Source: Comamonas avium (GTDB lineage Bacteria; Pseudomonadota; Gammaproteobacteria; Burkholderiales; Burkholderiaceae_C). From it: a stretch of 64,000 bases of DNA. Shown in pieces: positions 8,082 to 17,910 of this stretch. The stretch spans positions 430,763-494,762 of the forward strand of contig NZ_JACSQK010000003.1 in NCBI RefSeq assembly GCF_014836675.1, given 5' to 3'. Below the pieces are notes generated by a model. It had not been told where the DNA came from and made no database searches. It saw nothing but the letters and a program-made list of their open reading frames with translations. The position numbers and the translations under genes are program-made. Each line of letters opens with the position of its first letter. Within the stretch, counting starts at the first letter, position 1.

Positions 8082-9359
8082 GTGAATAAACTCCCCGCTC
8101 CTTTGCTCGCCAAGATCTCCTGGCGCCTGCTGCCCTTCTTGCTGCTGATGTACATCATGGCCTTTTTGGACCGGGCCAATGTGGGCTTTGCCAAAGTGGC
8201 TTTCCAGGCTGATACCGGCATCAGCGATGCCGCCTTTGCGTTTGGCGCTGGTGTGTTCTTTGTCGGTTATGCGCTGCTGGAAGTACCTAGCAATCTGATC
8301 ATGCACCGCATCGGCGCGCGCATCTGGATGTGCCGCATCATGGTCACCTGGGGCCTGGTGTCGGCCGCGATGATGTTTGCCCACAACGAGATCACCTTCT
8401 ATGTGCTGCGCTTCCTACTAGGCGTGGCCGAGGCTGGTTTTTTCCCCGGCGTCATTCTGTACCTCACCTACTGGTTCCCGGCGGCACACCGTGCGCAAGC
8501 CATGGGCTTTTTCTACTTCGGCGCGCCGCTGGCCTTTATCTTTGGCAGCCCCCTGTCGGGCCTGCTGCTGGAGCTCGATGGCATGGGTGGTTGGCACGGC
8601 TGGCAGTGGCTGTTTGCGGTCGAGGGGCTGATGGCGGTGGCCGTCGGTATCTGGGCCTATTTTTACCTGACCAACCGCCCCGCCGACGCTACCTGGCTGA
8701 CAGACGATGAGCGCCGCCAGGTGCAGGAAATCATCGCCAGCGAAGAGCGTGCCAAGGGCGGTAACCCGCACAGCCTGTTGGCCGCCTTGTGCCAGCCGCG
8801 CGTGCTGTATTTGGCCCTGATCTATCTGCTGATCCAGGCCAGTGTCTACGGCGTGGTGTTTTATCTGCCCAGCCAGGTTGCGGGCCTCTTGGGCACCAAG
8901 GTGGGCCTGCAGGTCGGCTTGGTCTCGGCCATCCCCTGGCTGTGCGCCCTGCTGGCGGCCTGGTGGGTACCCGGCTTTGCCCAGCGCAGCCAAAAACCAC
9001 GCACGGTGGCCAGCGTGACCTTGCTGGTGGCCGCGATCGGGATGGCCGCCTCGGTGAGTTTTTCCAGCCCGCTGCTGGGTGTGGCGGCACTGTGCTTTGC
9101 AGCTGCTGGCTTTATCGCGGTGCAGCCGGTGTTCTGGACCTTTCCGGTCAACACCCTGGCTGGTGCTGCTGCGGCTGGAGGCATTGCGCTGATCAACTCG
9201 CTGGGCGCGGTCGGCGGTTTTGTCGCACCCATCGTCAAGAACTGGGCAGAGGGCCATTTCCACTCACCCGCCTCAGGCCTGTACCTGCTGGCAGGCACCA
9301 CGGTGCTGGCGGCGCTGCTGGTGCTGGGCATCCGGGCCCGCACTGCGCCCGCCGCCTAA
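8082..9359 (+). CDS. MFS transporter (anion:cation symporter type), probable L-rhamnonate importer
   Basis: A 425-residue inner-membrane carrier of the major facilitator superfamily, with about twelve hydrophobic segments. The opening around MAFLDRANVGFAK at residues 26-38 is the conserved signature of the ACS family (phthalate, tartrate, galactonate and rhamnonate carriers). GTG at 8082 is the start, preceded by AAGGA. It is 24 nt upstream of the rhamnonate dehydratase gene, so the cargo is inferred to be L-rhamnonate, in parallel with RhmT of E. coli. The family alone does not prove the substrate. Confidence 0.85.
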   Translation: MNKLPAPLLAKISWRLLPFLLLMYIMAFLDRANVGFAKVAFQADTGISDAAFAFGAGVFFVGYALLEVPSNLIMHRIGARIWMCRIMVTWGLVSAAMMFAHNEITFYVLRFLLGVAEAGFFPGVILYLTYWFPAAHRAQAMGFFYFGAPLAFIFGSPLSGLLLELDGMGGWHGWQWLFAVEGLMAVAVGIWAYFYLTNRPADATWLTDDERRQVQEIIASEERAKGGNPHSLLAALCQPRVLYLALIYLLIQASVYGVVFYLPSQVAGLLGTKVGLQVGLVSAIPWLCALLAAWWVPGFAQRSQKPRTVASVTLLVAAIGMAASVSFSSPLLGVAALCFAAAGFIAVQPVFWTFPVNTLAGAAAAGGIALINSLGAVGGFVAPIVKNWAEGHFHSPASGLYLLAGTTVLAALLVLGIRARTAPAA

Positions 9360-9383
9360 ATTGCATAAGGAGCAAACACAACC

Positions 9384-10571
9384 ATGAGCCAGATTCCCAC
9401 TATCAAACAGGTTCGCGCCTATACCCTTAAAGGGGGAGGCGCCGATTACCACGACCAGGCAGATGGTCACTGGATCGATGACCACATCGCCACGCCGATG
9501 TCCAAGTACCCCGAGTTCCGCCAGAGTCGCCGCAGCTTTGGCATCAACGTGCTGGGCACCTTGGTGGTGGAGATCGAAGACAGTGCAGGTAACGTCGGCT
9601 TTGCGGTCACCACCGGGGGCGAGCCTGCGGCCTATATTGTCGAGAAACACCTGGCGCGCTTTCTCGAAGGCGCCAAGGTGACCGACATCGAACGCATCTG
9701 GGATCAGATGTACCTGTCCACTCTGTACTACGGCCGCAAGGGCATCGTGATCAACACCATCTCTGGTGTCGATCTGGCGATGTGGGATTTGCTGGGCAAG
9801 GTGCGCGGCGAGCCGGTGCATCAGCTACTTGGCGGCGCGGTGCGCGATGAGCTGCAGTTCTACGCTACCGGCGCACGCCCGGACCTGGCCCAGAATATGG
9901 GCTTTATCGGCGGCAAGATGCCCCTGCACCATGGCCCGGCCGAAGGCGAAGAAGGCCTGCGCCGCAACCTGGAGGAGCTGGCCACGATGCGTGAGCGCGT
10001 GGGCCCGGATTTCTGGCTGATGCTCGACTGCTGGATGAGCCTGGACCTGAACTACGCCACGCGTCTGGCCCAGGGCGCCCAGGCGCATGGCCTCAAGTGG
10101 ATCGAAGAGGCACTGCCGCCCGATGACTACTGGGGCTATGCCGCCCTGAAGAAGAACGTGCCCACCGGCATGCTGGTGACCACCGGCGAGCATGAAGCCA
10201 CGCGCTGGGGCTTTCGCCAGTTGCTGGAGATGGGCTGCTGCGACATCATCCAGCCCGATGTGGGCTGGTGCGGTGGCATTACCGAACTCCTGAAGATATC
10301 GGCACTGGCCGATGCCCACCAGGCTCTGGTGATTCCGCATGGATCCAGTGTCTACAGCTACCACTTTGTGGCCACGCGCCACAACAGCCCCTTTGCCGAG
10401 TTTTTGATGATGGCACCCAAGGCTGATGAAGTCGTGCCAATGTTCCACCCCCAACTGCTGGGCGAGCCCGTGCCGGTACAGGGCCGCATGCGCCTGTCTG
10501 CGCTGGACAAGCCCGGTTTTGGTGTGGAACTGAACCCGGCCTGCGAACTGCAGCGCCCCTACACCCACTGA
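9384..10571 (+). CDS. rhmD: L-rhamnonate dehydratase (enolase superfamily)
   Basis: Dehydrates L-rhamnonate to 2-keto-3-deoxy-L-rhamnonate in the cytosol. The 395 residues align along their length with E. coli RhmD: GGADYHDQ...[15 protein letters not shown] near residues 18-42, [12 protein letters not shown] at 52-63, [10 protein letters not shown] at 160-169 and PHGSSVYS at 318-325. Expected metal ligands are D215, E241 or E242, and E269, with H319 as the catalytic His. The start is preceded by AAGGAG. It sits between the MFS and aldolase genes (24 nt either side), a clear operon. The specificity call rests on family-specific motifs, not merely on the superfamily. Confidence 0.93.
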   Translation: MSQIPTIKQVRAYTLKGGGADYHDQADGHWIDDHIATPMSKYPEFRQSRRSFGINVLGTLVVEIEDSAGNVGFAVTTGGEPAAYIVEKHLARFLEGAKVTDIERIWDQMYLSTLYYGRKGIVINTISGVDLAMWDLLGKVRGEPVHQLLGGAVRDELQFYATGARPDLAQNMGFIGGKMPLHHGPAEGEEGLRRNLEELATMRERVGPDFWLMLDCWMSLDLNYATRLAQGAQAHGLKWIEEALPPDDYWGYAALKKNVPTGMLVTTGEHEATRWGFRQLLEMGCCDIIQPDVGWCGGITELLKISALADAHQALVIPHGSSVYSYHFVATRHNSPFAEFLMMAPKADEVVPMFHPQLLGEPVPVQGRMRLSALDKPGFGVELNPACELQRPYTH

Positions 10572-10594
10572 TTGCCCGCACAGGAGAGACCTCC

Positions 10595-11395
10595 ATGGAT
10601 TTGCCATTGAATCCCTTCAAGGACGCACTGCGTCGCAGCGAGCCGCTCTACGGTATCTGGGCCGGCTTTGCCACGCCCTATGCGGCCGAGATCATCGCCA
10701 CCACCGGCTACGACTGGATGCTGGTGGACGGTGAACATGCGCCCAATACCGTACCCACCTTGCTGGGCCAGCTCCAGGCGGTGGCGCCCTATGCCACCCA
10801 CCCGGTGGTGCGCGCCGTGCAGGGCGATGCGGTGCTGATCAAACAGTTGCTGGACGTCGGGGTGCAGACCCTGATGGTGCCCATGGTCGAGACGGCCGAG
10901 CAGGCCCGTGCGCTGGTGCAGGCCATGCGCTACCCGCCGCATGGCATACGAGGTGTGGGCGGCGGCCTGACCCGCGCCACGCGCTGGGATGCCGTGCCGG
11001 ACTACATCCGCACTGCACATGAGCAGCTGTGCCTCATCGTGCAGATCGAGTCGCGCCTGGGCGTAGAGAACGCGGCAGAAATCGCCGCAGTCGACGGAGT
11101 GGATGCCGTCTTTATCGGCCCGGCGGATCTGTCGACCGGCATGGGTCACGCGGGCGATGCCAGCCAGACCGAGGTGCAGGACTGCATACGCCGCACCATC
11201 GAGACCACATTGGCCCATGGCAAGGCCTGCGGCATTTTGGCACCACGCGAAGAAGATGCCCGCCGCTATACCGACTGGGGCTGCCGCTTTGTGGCTGTGG
11301 CCATCGATATCAGCCTGATGCGTCAGGCCGCCCTGGCCAATCTGGCGCGCTACCGTGCGCCTACACAACCGGCCATTGTCTCTACCACCTACTGA
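10595..11395 (+). CDS. rhmA: 2-keto-3-deoxy-L-rhamnonate aldolase (HpcH/HpaI family)
   Basis: A 266-residue class II aldolase that splits 2-keto-3-deoxy-L-rhamnonate into pyruvate and L-lactaldehyde. Motifs of the HpcH/HpaI family include GIWAGFATPYAAEI near residue 20, DWMLVDGEHAPN near 42-53, the metal-binding Glu of IVQIESRLGVEN and the Asp of FIGPADLSTGMG. Paralogues act on other 2-keto-3-deoxy acids, but its place directly after rhmD supports RhmA. An AGGAGAG ribosome-binding site precedes the ATG. Confidence 0.9.
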   Translation: MDLPLNPFKDALRRSEPLYGIWAGFATPYAAEIIATTGYDWMLVDGEHAPNTVPTLLGQLQAVAPYATHPVVRAVQGDAVLIKQLLDVGVQTLMVPMVETAEQARALVQAMRYPPHGIRGVGGGLTRATRWDAVPDYIRTAHEQLCLIVQIESRLGVENAAEIAAVDGVDAVFIGPADLSTGMGHAGDASQTEVQDCIRRTIETTLAHGKACGILAPREEDARRYTDWGCRFVAVAIDISLMRQAALANLARYRAPTQPAIVSTTY

Positions 11396-11405
11396 GGACG
11401 ACCCC

Positions 11406-12839
11406 ATGCCATCTATCCCCGTTTTGCGCAATTACATTGCCGGTGCCTTCAGCGATAGCGCCGAGCTGCACGAAGTGCGTAACCCCGCAACGGGCGCGCT
11501 GCTGGCGCAGTCGCCCTTGTCAGCCCAAGCCGATGTGGACCGTGCCATTGCAGCTGCCCGCAGCGCCCAGAAGGCCTGGGGCCGCCGGCCCGCAATTGAG
11601 CGTGCGCAGTACCTGCGCCGCATTGCCGCCCGTCTGCGCGAGAACGTGGTGCGCATCGCCCGCACCATCACCGAAGAGCAGGGCAAGGTGCTGGGCCTGG
11701 CCGAGGTGGAGGTGAACTTCACCGCCGACTACCTGGACTACATGGCCGAATGGGCCCGCCGCATTGAGGGCGAGATCATCAGCAGCGACAGGGCCCACGA
11801 GCAGATCTTTTTGTTGCGCAAACCCCTGGGCGTGGTGGCCGGCATCCTGCCCTGGAACTTTCCGTTCTTCCTGATCGCGCGCAAGATGGCGCCAGCGCTG
11901 CTGACGGGCAACACCATCGTCATCAAGCCCAGCGAAGAGACCCCCATTAACTGCCATGCCTTTACCGAACTGCTGGCCCAGTGTGAGCTGCCTGCCGGTG
12001 TGTTCAATGTGGTCTACGGCCAGGGTAGCACCGGCGGCGCGCTGTCGGCCCATGGCGGGGTGGACATGATCAGCTTTACCGGCAGCGTGGGCACCGGCGA
12101 GCGCATTGCTGCAGCGGCTGCGCCCCATATCACCAAGCTCAACCTAGAGCTGGGCGGCAAGGCACCCGCCATCGTTCTTGCTGATGCCGACCTGGATCTG
12201 GCCGTCAAGGCCATCCGTGATTCGCGCATCATCAACACCGGCCAGGTCTGCAACTGTGCCGAGCGGGTTTATGTGCAGCGCCAGGTGGCCGACGAGTTCA
12301 CCGCCCGCATTGCCCAGGCCATGGCCGCCACCCGGTATGGCAACCCGCTGGCGCAGGCCGATGTGGAGATGGGCCCGCTGATCAACCAAAAGGGTCTGGA
12401 CAGTGTGGATGCCAAGGTGCGCCGGGCGCTGGCCGATGGTGCACAACTGGTGACCGGCGGCCAGGTGGCGGATTTGGGTGCCGGCTTTCACTACCAACCG
12501 ACGGTGTTGGCTGGCTGCCGCGCGGACATGGAGATCATGCGCAAGGAAATCTTTGGCCCGGTACTGCCGATCCAGGTGGTCGAGGACTTGGATGAGGCGA
12601 TTGCGCTGGCCAACGATTGTGAATACGGGCTAACCTCATCGCTCTACACGCGCGACCTGACCAAGGCCATGCAGGCCATGCGCGAAATCGATTTTGGCGA
12701 AACCTACATCAACCGCGAGAACTTCGAAGCCATGCAGGGCTTCCATGCCGGCGTGCGCAAATCCGGCGTGGGCGGTGCCGATGGCAAGCACGGGCTCTAC
12801 GAGTACATGCATACCCATGTGGTGTATCTGCAGTCCTGA
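11406..12839 (+). CDS. aldA: Lactaldehyde dehydrogenase (AldA type)
   Basis: NAD-dependent aldehyde dehydrogenase of 477 residues, close to the E. coli AldA length. The ATG at 11406 follows the rhmA stop by 10 nt with GAGGA upstream; a longer open frame overlapping rhmA is unlikely. Visible are PWNFPFFLIARKMAPAL, the catalytic Glu of LELGGKAP and the nucleophile in NTGQVCNCAERVYV, a stretch characteristic of the AldA subgroup. It should oxidise the L-lactaldehyde released by RhmA to L-lactate, completing the route. It is the last gene of the operon, followed by a terminator. Confidence 0.9.
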   Translation: MPSIPVLRNYIAGAFSDSAELHEVRNPATGALLAQSPLSAQADVDRAIAAARSAQKAWGRRPAIERAQYLRRIAARLRENVVRIARTITEEQGKVLGLAEVEVNFTADYLDYMAEWARRIEGEIISSDRAHEQIFLLRKPLGVVAGILPWNFPFFLIARKMAPALLTGNTIVIKPSEETPINCHAFTELLAQCELPAGVFNVVYGQGSTGGALSAHGGVDMISFTGSVGTGERIAAAAAPHITKLNLELGGKAPAIVLADADLDLAVKAIRDSRIINTGQVCNCAERVYVQRQVADEFTARIAQAMAATRYGNPLAQADVEMGPLINQKGLDSVDAKVRRALADGAQLVTGGQVADLGAGFHYQPTVLAGCRADMEIMRKEIFGPVLPIQVVEDLDEAIALANDCEYGLTSSLYTRDLTKAMQAMREIDFGETYINRENFEAMQGFHAGVRKSGVGGADGKHGLYEYMHTHVVYLQS

Positions 12840-12893
12840 GAGGCTGGTACGGATCTGCTGAAGGTCTTCAGGCCATTCAGCACCACGGGCAAA

Positions 12894-12925
12894 AAAAGGC
12901 TGCCAACCTAGATTGGCGGCCTTTT
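12894..12925. terminator. Intrinsic terminator of the rhamnonate operon
   Basis: AAAAGGCTGCCAA and TTGGCGGCCTTTT pair almost perfectly around a six-base loop, with A- and T-runs on the two sides, so it may work in both directions. Confidence 0.8.
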
Positions 12926-13068
12926 GCATGTGGCTAGTTATGCCGATGGTGGGGATGTGGCGCTCAGGCCTTCCACCATCGTGCGAACCTGTTGCAGCGC
13001 CCCATCGGCCAGTACCTGGCTGCAAGTCGGCAGCGCTGCCCGCGGTTGGCTGATAGGAGGAAAGGCGC
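12926..13068 (-). other. Decayed stretch with a possible gene tail
   Basis: On the minus strand a frame with coding-like composition ends at TAA 12938-12940 and reads LADGALQQVRTMVEGLSA near its end. It has no start and runs into the neighbouring remnant. I do not recognise it; it may be another truncated gene. Confidence 0.3.
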
Positions 13069-13161
13069 TCAATTGGCCTGCGCGCCTGTGCGTTTCACGA
13101 TCTCGGCCGACTTCTTTTCTCGCTGCGCATGTAGGCCAAAAACTCCTGTGGGCTTGAGCCC
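13069..13161 (-). pseudogene. Frameshifted C-terminal remnant of a Bug/TctC receptor
   Basis: Minus-strand translation gives SSPQEFLAYMRSEK in one frame and, one base shifted, REKKSAEIVKRTGAQAN followed by TGA at 13069-13071. Joined, they reproduce the last 30 or so residues of Bug-type tricarboxylate transporter receptors (compare the intact tail at 1-177). The upstream part is cut by the end of the aminotransferase gene, so only the 3' end survives and it carries a frameshift near 13112-13125. Confidence 0.65.
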
Positions 13162-13166
13162 CTGCG

Positions 13167-14324
13167 CTAGTACTGCGCAGCCGCCTCGGACTGGCCCAAT
13201 GCCGACAAGGCCGCCTGCAATGCCTTGATTTCGGCTGGCGTGGTTTGCCAGCTCACGCTGGCGCGCACCACGCTGCCAAGGCTGCGGGCTTGCGTATCCA
13301 GCGGCGTAAAGCCCAGTGTATGCACGGCCACACTGATTTGCTGCTGTGCCAGGTGGTTTTGCACTTCAATGGCTGTGCAGCCATGTACCGTAAAGCTGGC
13401 GATGCCGCTGTGCGCAGCATGCGCATCGGCATCGTGCAGCTGCACATGGGGCAACGCTTGCAAAGCGCTGCGCAAGGATTGGCCGTTGTGCGCAATGGCT
13501 GCGTGGCGGGTGGCCCAGCCTGTGTGCTGTGCATGTTCCAGCGCCACTTTCAGGCCCAGACGCAGCGCCAGCGCATGCTCTGACTGCTCCAGCACCAAGG
13601 TGTCGGCACGCAATTGGGGGCCCTGGGCGGTGATGGGGCAGGAGCGGTGGTCCACCACCATGGGGCGCAGCTGGGGCAGAAAGCTGCTGCGGATATACAG
13701 CACGCCAGTTCCGCGTGGCCCGCACAGCCATTTGCGGCCCGGTGCAGTCAGCGCATCGCATTGCAGCGCTTGTACATCTACAGGAATGTGGCCCAGCGCC
13801 TGGGCTGCATCAATCATGTAGGTCACACCAAATTGTGCGCAGATTGCTCCCAAAGCGGCGGCGGGGTAAATGGTGGCACCGTTGGCGGGCACCCAGGTCA
13901 GCGCCACCAGTTTGATGCGAGGGTCTGCGGCCAGTTTGCGCTGCAGGCCTTCCAGATCCAGCGTGCCATGTACATCGCAAGGAATCTCTTCCAGCACTAC
14001 CCCGGCGCGTTGCTGCAGCTGGTGCAGCATGGCTACGTTGCCGCCCCATTCCCCGCGGGTAATGAGTATTTTGTCTCCAGCTTGCCAGGGCATGGCGGTG
14101 ATCATCGCGTTCCAGCCGTGGCTGTTGCCGGTAGTCAGGGCAATTTCAGAGGGCTGGCAGTGCAGCAGGCTCGCTAGCAAGGTGTAGAGCTTTTGGGCCT
14201 CGGGCTGTGCTGCCTGCGCTGCGTAGTAGGCGCCTTGCTTCATTTCCTGGCGCAAGTGGGCGGTGATGGCGTCGATGGATGATTCGGGCGCAAGGCCGCC
14301 TGCGGCCTGATTGAAATAGATCAT
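13167..14324 (-). CDS. Class V aminotransferase (PLP-dependent)
   Basis: A 385-residue fold-type I PLP enzyme of the isopenicillin-N-epimerase/cysteine desulfurase branch. The protein opens with MIYFNQAAGGLAPE; the PLP-contacting Asp is in MIDAAQALGH and the Schiff-base Lys in APGRKWLCGPRGTG near residue 218. No desulfurase active-site loop is evident, so an aminotransferase, epimerase or C-S lyase role is possible. It lies 35 nt after the DUF779 gene on the same strand and may be co-transcribed with it. Confidence 0.75.
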   Translation of the reverse strand: MIYFNQAAGGLAPESSIDAITAHLRQEMKQGAYYAAQAAQPEAQKLYTLLASLLHCQPSEIALTTGNSHGWNAMITAMPWQAGDKILITRGEWGGNVAMLHQLQQRAGVVLEEIPCDVHGTLDLEGLQRKLAADPRIKLVALTWVPANGATIYPAAALGAICAQFGVTYMIDAAQALGHIPVDVQALQCDALTAPGRKWLCGPRGTGVLYIRSSFLPQLRPMVVDHRSCPITAQGPQLRADTLVLEQSEHALALRLGLKVALEHAQHTGWATRHAAIAHNGQSLRSALQALPHVQLHDADAHAAHSGIASFTVHGCTAIEVQNHLAQQQISVAVHTLGFTPLDTQARSLGSVVRASVSWQTTPAEIKALQAALSALGQSEAAAQY

Positions 14325-14359
14325 GGGTGTGCAAAAGCCTGGGTAACAATCACTCCATC

Positions 14360-14764
14360 CTAGTGCTTGGCCCGCTCTTGTGCGCTGCGTCGATGGGCAT
14401 CTTCTTGAACCAGCATGGCCAGTTCGGCATCGTCAAACAGCCGAGAGCGTGTGAGGAAGGCTTTGCCCTCTGGTCCTTCGAGTGACAAGGTGCCACCGCC
14501 GTGGCCGTCGATCACGTCGATGATGAGCTGGGTGTGTTTCCAGTACTCAAATTGCGAGGTGCTCATGTAAAACGGCAGCCCTCCAATATCGCCCATGTAC
14601 TGGTCGCCGGGGCCGATGGTCAGCTCGCCCTCGATATAGCAATTGGCCGCACTGTTATCGCAGCAGCCGCCTGATTGGTGAAAGAACAGGCGCGGCCCGT
14701 GCTTGGCGCGCAGCACATCAATCAACGCCAGCGTGTCAGGCGTTGCGATCACGCGTTCGACCAT
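14360..14764 (-). CDS. DUF779 protein
   Basis: A 134-residue protein of the DUF779 family, recognised from LFFHQSGGCCDNSA, GDQYMGDIGGLPFYMS and the acidic DVIDGHGGG segment. The family has no established function but is very often encoded beside acetaldehyde dehydrogenases of the ExaC/AcoD type, as here. The cysteine pair in GGCCD could bind a metal (inference). The gene starts at ATG 14764 with AAGGAG upstream. Confidence 0.85.
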   Translation of the reverse strand: MVERVIATPDTLALIDVLRAKHGPRLFFHQSGGCCDNSAANCYIEGELTIGPGDQYMGDIGGLPFYMSTSQFEYWKHTQLIIDVIDGHGGGTLSLEGPEGKAFLTRSRLFDDAELAMLVQEDAHRRSAQERAKH

Positions 14765-14959
14765 GGTGTGCTCCTTGATGTGGTGTTTGAAAGCCTAACT
14801 TTTGCTAGGCAAGGTAAGCGCTAACGGTCAGTTGATTCTGAATTCAAGCAGGGCTTCAAGGTTGCCGCAGCACTCCGCAGGCGAGGCGCACCATCAAAGG
14901 CAGTAGCAGCGCTACGACGAGATGGTGCAACGAAGCATCCGGGGTGCTACGACGGCCGA

Positions 14960-16480
14960 TCAGAAGAAGCCAAGTTTGGATTCGGAATAACTCACCAGCA
15001 AATTCTTGGTCTGCTGGTAGTGGTTGAGCATCATCTTGTGGTTCTCGCGCCCGATGCCCGATTCCTTGTAACCACCAAAAGCCGCGTGCGCCGGGTAGTG
15101 GTGGTAGCAGTTGGTCCATACACGGCCAGCCTTGATGGCGCGGCCCATGCGGTAGGCCACGTTGCCGTCGCGGCTCCACACACCGGCACCCAGTCCATAC
15201 AGCGTGTCGTTGGCCAGCTCCAGTGCTTCGGCTTCGGTTTTGAAGGTGGTGACCGCCAGCACGGGGCCAAAGATTTCTTCCTGAAAAATGCGCATCTTGT
15301 TGTGGCCCTTGAAGATGGTGGGCTGCACGTAGTAGCCGCCTTCCAGCCCCTGGCCCAGCTGGGCCTGTGCGCCACCAATCAGTACCTGGGCACCTTCTTG
15401 CTTGCCCAGGTCCAGGTACGACAAGATTTTGGTCAGCTGCTCTTTGCTAGCCTGTGCGCCCATCATGGAGTTGGGGTCCAGTGGGTTGCCGTGCTTGATG
15501 GCCGCCACGCGCTGGAGCACCCGCTCCATGAACTTGTCGTAGATGGACTCGTGAATCAGTGCGCGGCTGGGGCAGGTGCAGACTTCGCCCTGGTTGAAGG
15601 CAAACAGCACCAGCCCTTCAATGGCCTTGTCGAGGAAGGCGTCGTCCTTGTCCATCACATCGGCAAAGAAGATGTTGGGCGACTTGCCCCCCAGCTCCAG
15701 CGTGGCGGGAATCAGGCTGTTGGCGGCGGCCTGTGCAATCACGCGGCCGGTGCTGGTAGAACCGGTAAAGGCAATCTTGGCAATGCGCTTGCTCTGCGCC
15801 AGCGGCATGCCAGCCTCGCGGCCAAAACCGTTGACGATGTTGAGCACGCCCGGCGGCAGAAAATCGCCAATCAAGCCCGCAAGCACAAGAATGCTGATGG
15901 GGGTTTGTTCAGCTGGTTTGAGCACCACGCAGTTGCCTGCGGCCAGTGCGGGGGCCAGCTTCCAGGCGGCCATCAGGATGGGGAAGTTCCACGGAATGAT
16001 CTGTCCGACCACGCCCAGTGGCTCGTGGTAGTGGTAGGCCACGGTGTCGGTGTCCACCTCGCTGATGCCGCCTTCCTGGGTGCGGATGGCCCCTGCAAAG
16101 TAGCGAAAGTGGTCAGCGGTCAGTGGAATGTCGGCATTGAGCGTCTCGCGGATGGCTTTGCCGTTGTCAATGGTTTCCACATAGGCCAGCAGCTCGCGGT
16201 TGGCGTCAATGCGGTCGGCAATCTGCAGCAAAATGTTGCTGCGTTCCGTGACCGATTTTTTTCCCCATGCATCGGCGGCGGCATGGGCTGCATCCAGTGC
16301 TTTTTCAATGTCGGCTGCCGTGCCACGTGCAGCCTTGGTGTAGACGCTGCCGTTGATGGGCGTCACGACATCAAAATAAGTGCCAGTGGCGGGGGGTACC
16401 CACTGCCCGCCAATGTAGTTGTCGTACTGGGCTTGGTATTGGTGCAGCGCACCGGACTGGCCGGGAAGAACATAAGACAT
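14960..16480 (-). CDS. NAD-dependent acetaldehyde/aldehyde dehydrogenase (ExaC/AcoD type)
   Basis: A 506-residue aldehyde dehydrogenase close to ExaC and AcoD, which oxidise acetaldehyde to acetate during ethanol or acetoin growth. Signatures: [34 protein letters not shown] with the catalytic Glu, and [14 protein letters not shown] with the nucleophilic Cys, which is typical of this subgroup. The C-terminal [17 protein letters not shown] is also characteristic. The DUF779 gene is 195 nt downstream on the same strand. No Fis-type activator gene (AcoR/EraR type) is nearby in the window. Confidence 0.9.
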   Translation of the reverse strand: MSYVLPGQSGALHQYQAQYDNYIGGQWVPPATGTYFDVVTPINGSVYTKAARGTAADIEKALDAAHAAADAWGKKSVTERSNILLQIADRIDANRELLAYVETIDNGKAIRETLNADIPLTADHFRYFAGAIRTQEGGISEVDTDTVAYHYHEPLGVVGQIIPWNFPILMAAWKLAPALAAGNCVVLKPAEQTPISILVLAGLIGDFLPPGVLNIVNGFGREAGMPLAQSKRIAKIAFTGSTSTGRVIAQAAANSLIPATLELGGKSPNIFFADVMDKDDAFLDKAIEGLVLFAFNQGEVCTCPSRALIHESIYDKFMERVLQRVAAIKHGNPLDPNSMMGAQASKEQLTKILSYLDLGKQEGAQVLIGGAQAQLGQGLEGGYYVQPTIFKGHNKMRIFQEEIFGPVLAVTTFKTEAEALELANDTLYGLGAGVWSRDGNVAYRMGRAIKAGRVWTNCYHHYPAHAAFGGYKESGIGRENHKMMLNHYQQTKNLLVSYSESKLGFF

Positions 16481-16616
16481 GGCAGCATTCCTGAACGTGA
16501 AGGGTTGCAGACAAAAGCCTGTACATGTTCGCTCTTCTGGCTGGCCTTGTGCCTGATGGAATTCCCTCGCCTTGTCTGGCTTTAGCGCTGCTTTGTGTAA
16601 CAGCGGCTGGGTGGTT

Positions 16617-17855
16617 TCAACTGTCCAGCCACGCCGCCACGGCCTGCACTCTGACAGACGCTACGGCCTCACCAATTGCCTTGCCTTTGAGTCCCCGTTG
16701 TGCCGCCGTTTGGGCTGCTGTGGCGGTGTCTACCGTCAGCGCAGCCTGTAGGCCCTGCCACAGACGTTGGCGCTGCGGGTAGGGGCGCTCTTCAAAGCCC
16801 AGCCGCCCGCGTGCATCGCACTCACAGGCCCACAGGGCTTGCGCAAAGCGTTCGGGCTTGCGGATGGCATCGCAGCGCTCGTACAGGCGCACTAAAGCAG
16901 CGGCATTCAAATCCTGGCTGCGGTGGATGTTGCCGTGCTCGCGGGCCACCAGATCGGCCAGCTCTTTGCAGTCATTGGGTACGCGCCAGCGGTCGCACAC
17001 GCCTTTGAGCAGCTGTGCACTGCGCTGCTCATGGCCAATGTGGCGCGGCAGCATGTCGGCGGGCGTGGTGCCTTTGCCAAAGTCGTGGCACAGGCAGGCA
17101 AAACGCACCGTGAGCGGGGCGTCCAGCTGGGCGGCCATGTCCAGCACCATCATGGCGTGCACGCCGCTGTCTACCTCTGGGTGGTATTCGGCGCGCTGGG
17201 GCACACCCCACAGGCGATCCAGCTCTGGCAGCAACACCTTCAAGGCCCCGCAGGCGCGCAGCACTTCAAACATGCGTGAGGGCTGGGCGGCCATCAGCCC
17301 GCGGCTGATTTCTTGCCAGACGCGCTCGGGCACCAGGTGGTCGGCCTCGCCGGCCTGCACCATCTCGCGCATCAGCTGCAAGGTTTCTGGCGCTACGGTG
17401 AAGTCATGAAACCGCGCTGCAAAGCGCGCTACGCGCAGAATGCGCACCGGGTCTTCGCGGAAGGCGTCGGTGACGTGGCGCAGCACTTTGGCCTGCAGAT
17501 CGGCCTGGCCGTTATAGGGGTCAAATACGGCTTCAACGCCTGTCCAGTCTGCCGGAGCAGCCATGGCATTGACGGTCAAGTCGCGCCGGGCCAGGTCTTC
17601 TTGCAGCGTGACATCGGGCGAGGTATGCACCACAAAGCCCCGATAGCCCATGCCGCTTTTGCGCTCGGTGCGCGCCAGTGCGTATTCCTCGTGGGTTCTG
17701 GGGTGCAAAAACACGGGAAAGTCGCGCCCCACGGGGGTGAAGCCGAGCGCGGTCATTTCTTGCGGTGTGGCTCCCACCACGACCCAGTCGGTATCGTGAA
17801 AAGGACGTTGCAACAAGCGGTCGCGCACTGCGCCGCCAACCTTGTAAATCTTCAT
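16617..17855 (-). CDS. cca: CCA-adding tRNA nucleotidyltransferase with HD domain
   Basis: Adds or repairs the 3'-CCA end of tRNAs. The start at ATG 17855 gives [12 protein letters not shown], the canonical N-terminus; an upstream extension lacks homology. The 412 residues hold the nucleotidyltransferase motif GGAVRDRLL with DTDWVV, the [10 protein letters not shown] segment, the [14 protein letters not shown] helix and an HD phosphohydrolase domain with [10 protein letters not shown] near residue 260. The length fits the multifunctional E. coli-type enzyme. It is divergent from queC across 55 bp. Confidence 0.94.
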   Translation of the reverse strand: MKIYKVGGAVRDRLLQRPFHDTDWVVVGATPQEMTALGFTPVGRDFPVFLHPRTHEEYALARTERKSGMGYRGFVVHTSPDVTLQEDLARRDLTVNAMAAPADWTGVEAVFDPYNGQADLQAKVLRHVTDAFREDPVRILRVARFAARFHDFTVAPETLQLMREMVQAGEADHLVPERVWQEISRGLMAAQPSRMFEVLRACGALKVLLPELDRLWGVPQRAEYHPEVDSGVHAMMVLDMAAQLDAPLTVRFACLCHDFGKGTTPADMLPRHIGHEQRSAQLLKGVCDRWRVPNDCKELADLVAREHGNIHRSQDLNAAALVRLYERCDAIRKPERFAQALWACECDARGRLGFEERPYPQRQRLWQGLQAALTVDTATAAQTAAQRGLKGKAIGEAVASVRVQAVAAWLDS

Positions 17856-17910
17856 GGCACTAAGTGTAGGCGCGGCAAGGCATGGCCGGGACGTGCTGTA
17901 ATTTCTCCCT

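Noticed and set aside
12926-13068. Tail LADGALQQVRTMVEGLSA as a LysR C-terminus
   Set aside because: The match to a LysR tail is too weak to name; listed only as an unidentified decayed stretch.
15020-16585. 521-codon open frame antisense to the aldehyde dehydrogenase
   Set aside because: Same effect of third-position bias; the antisense product is His/Gly/Val rich with no domain.
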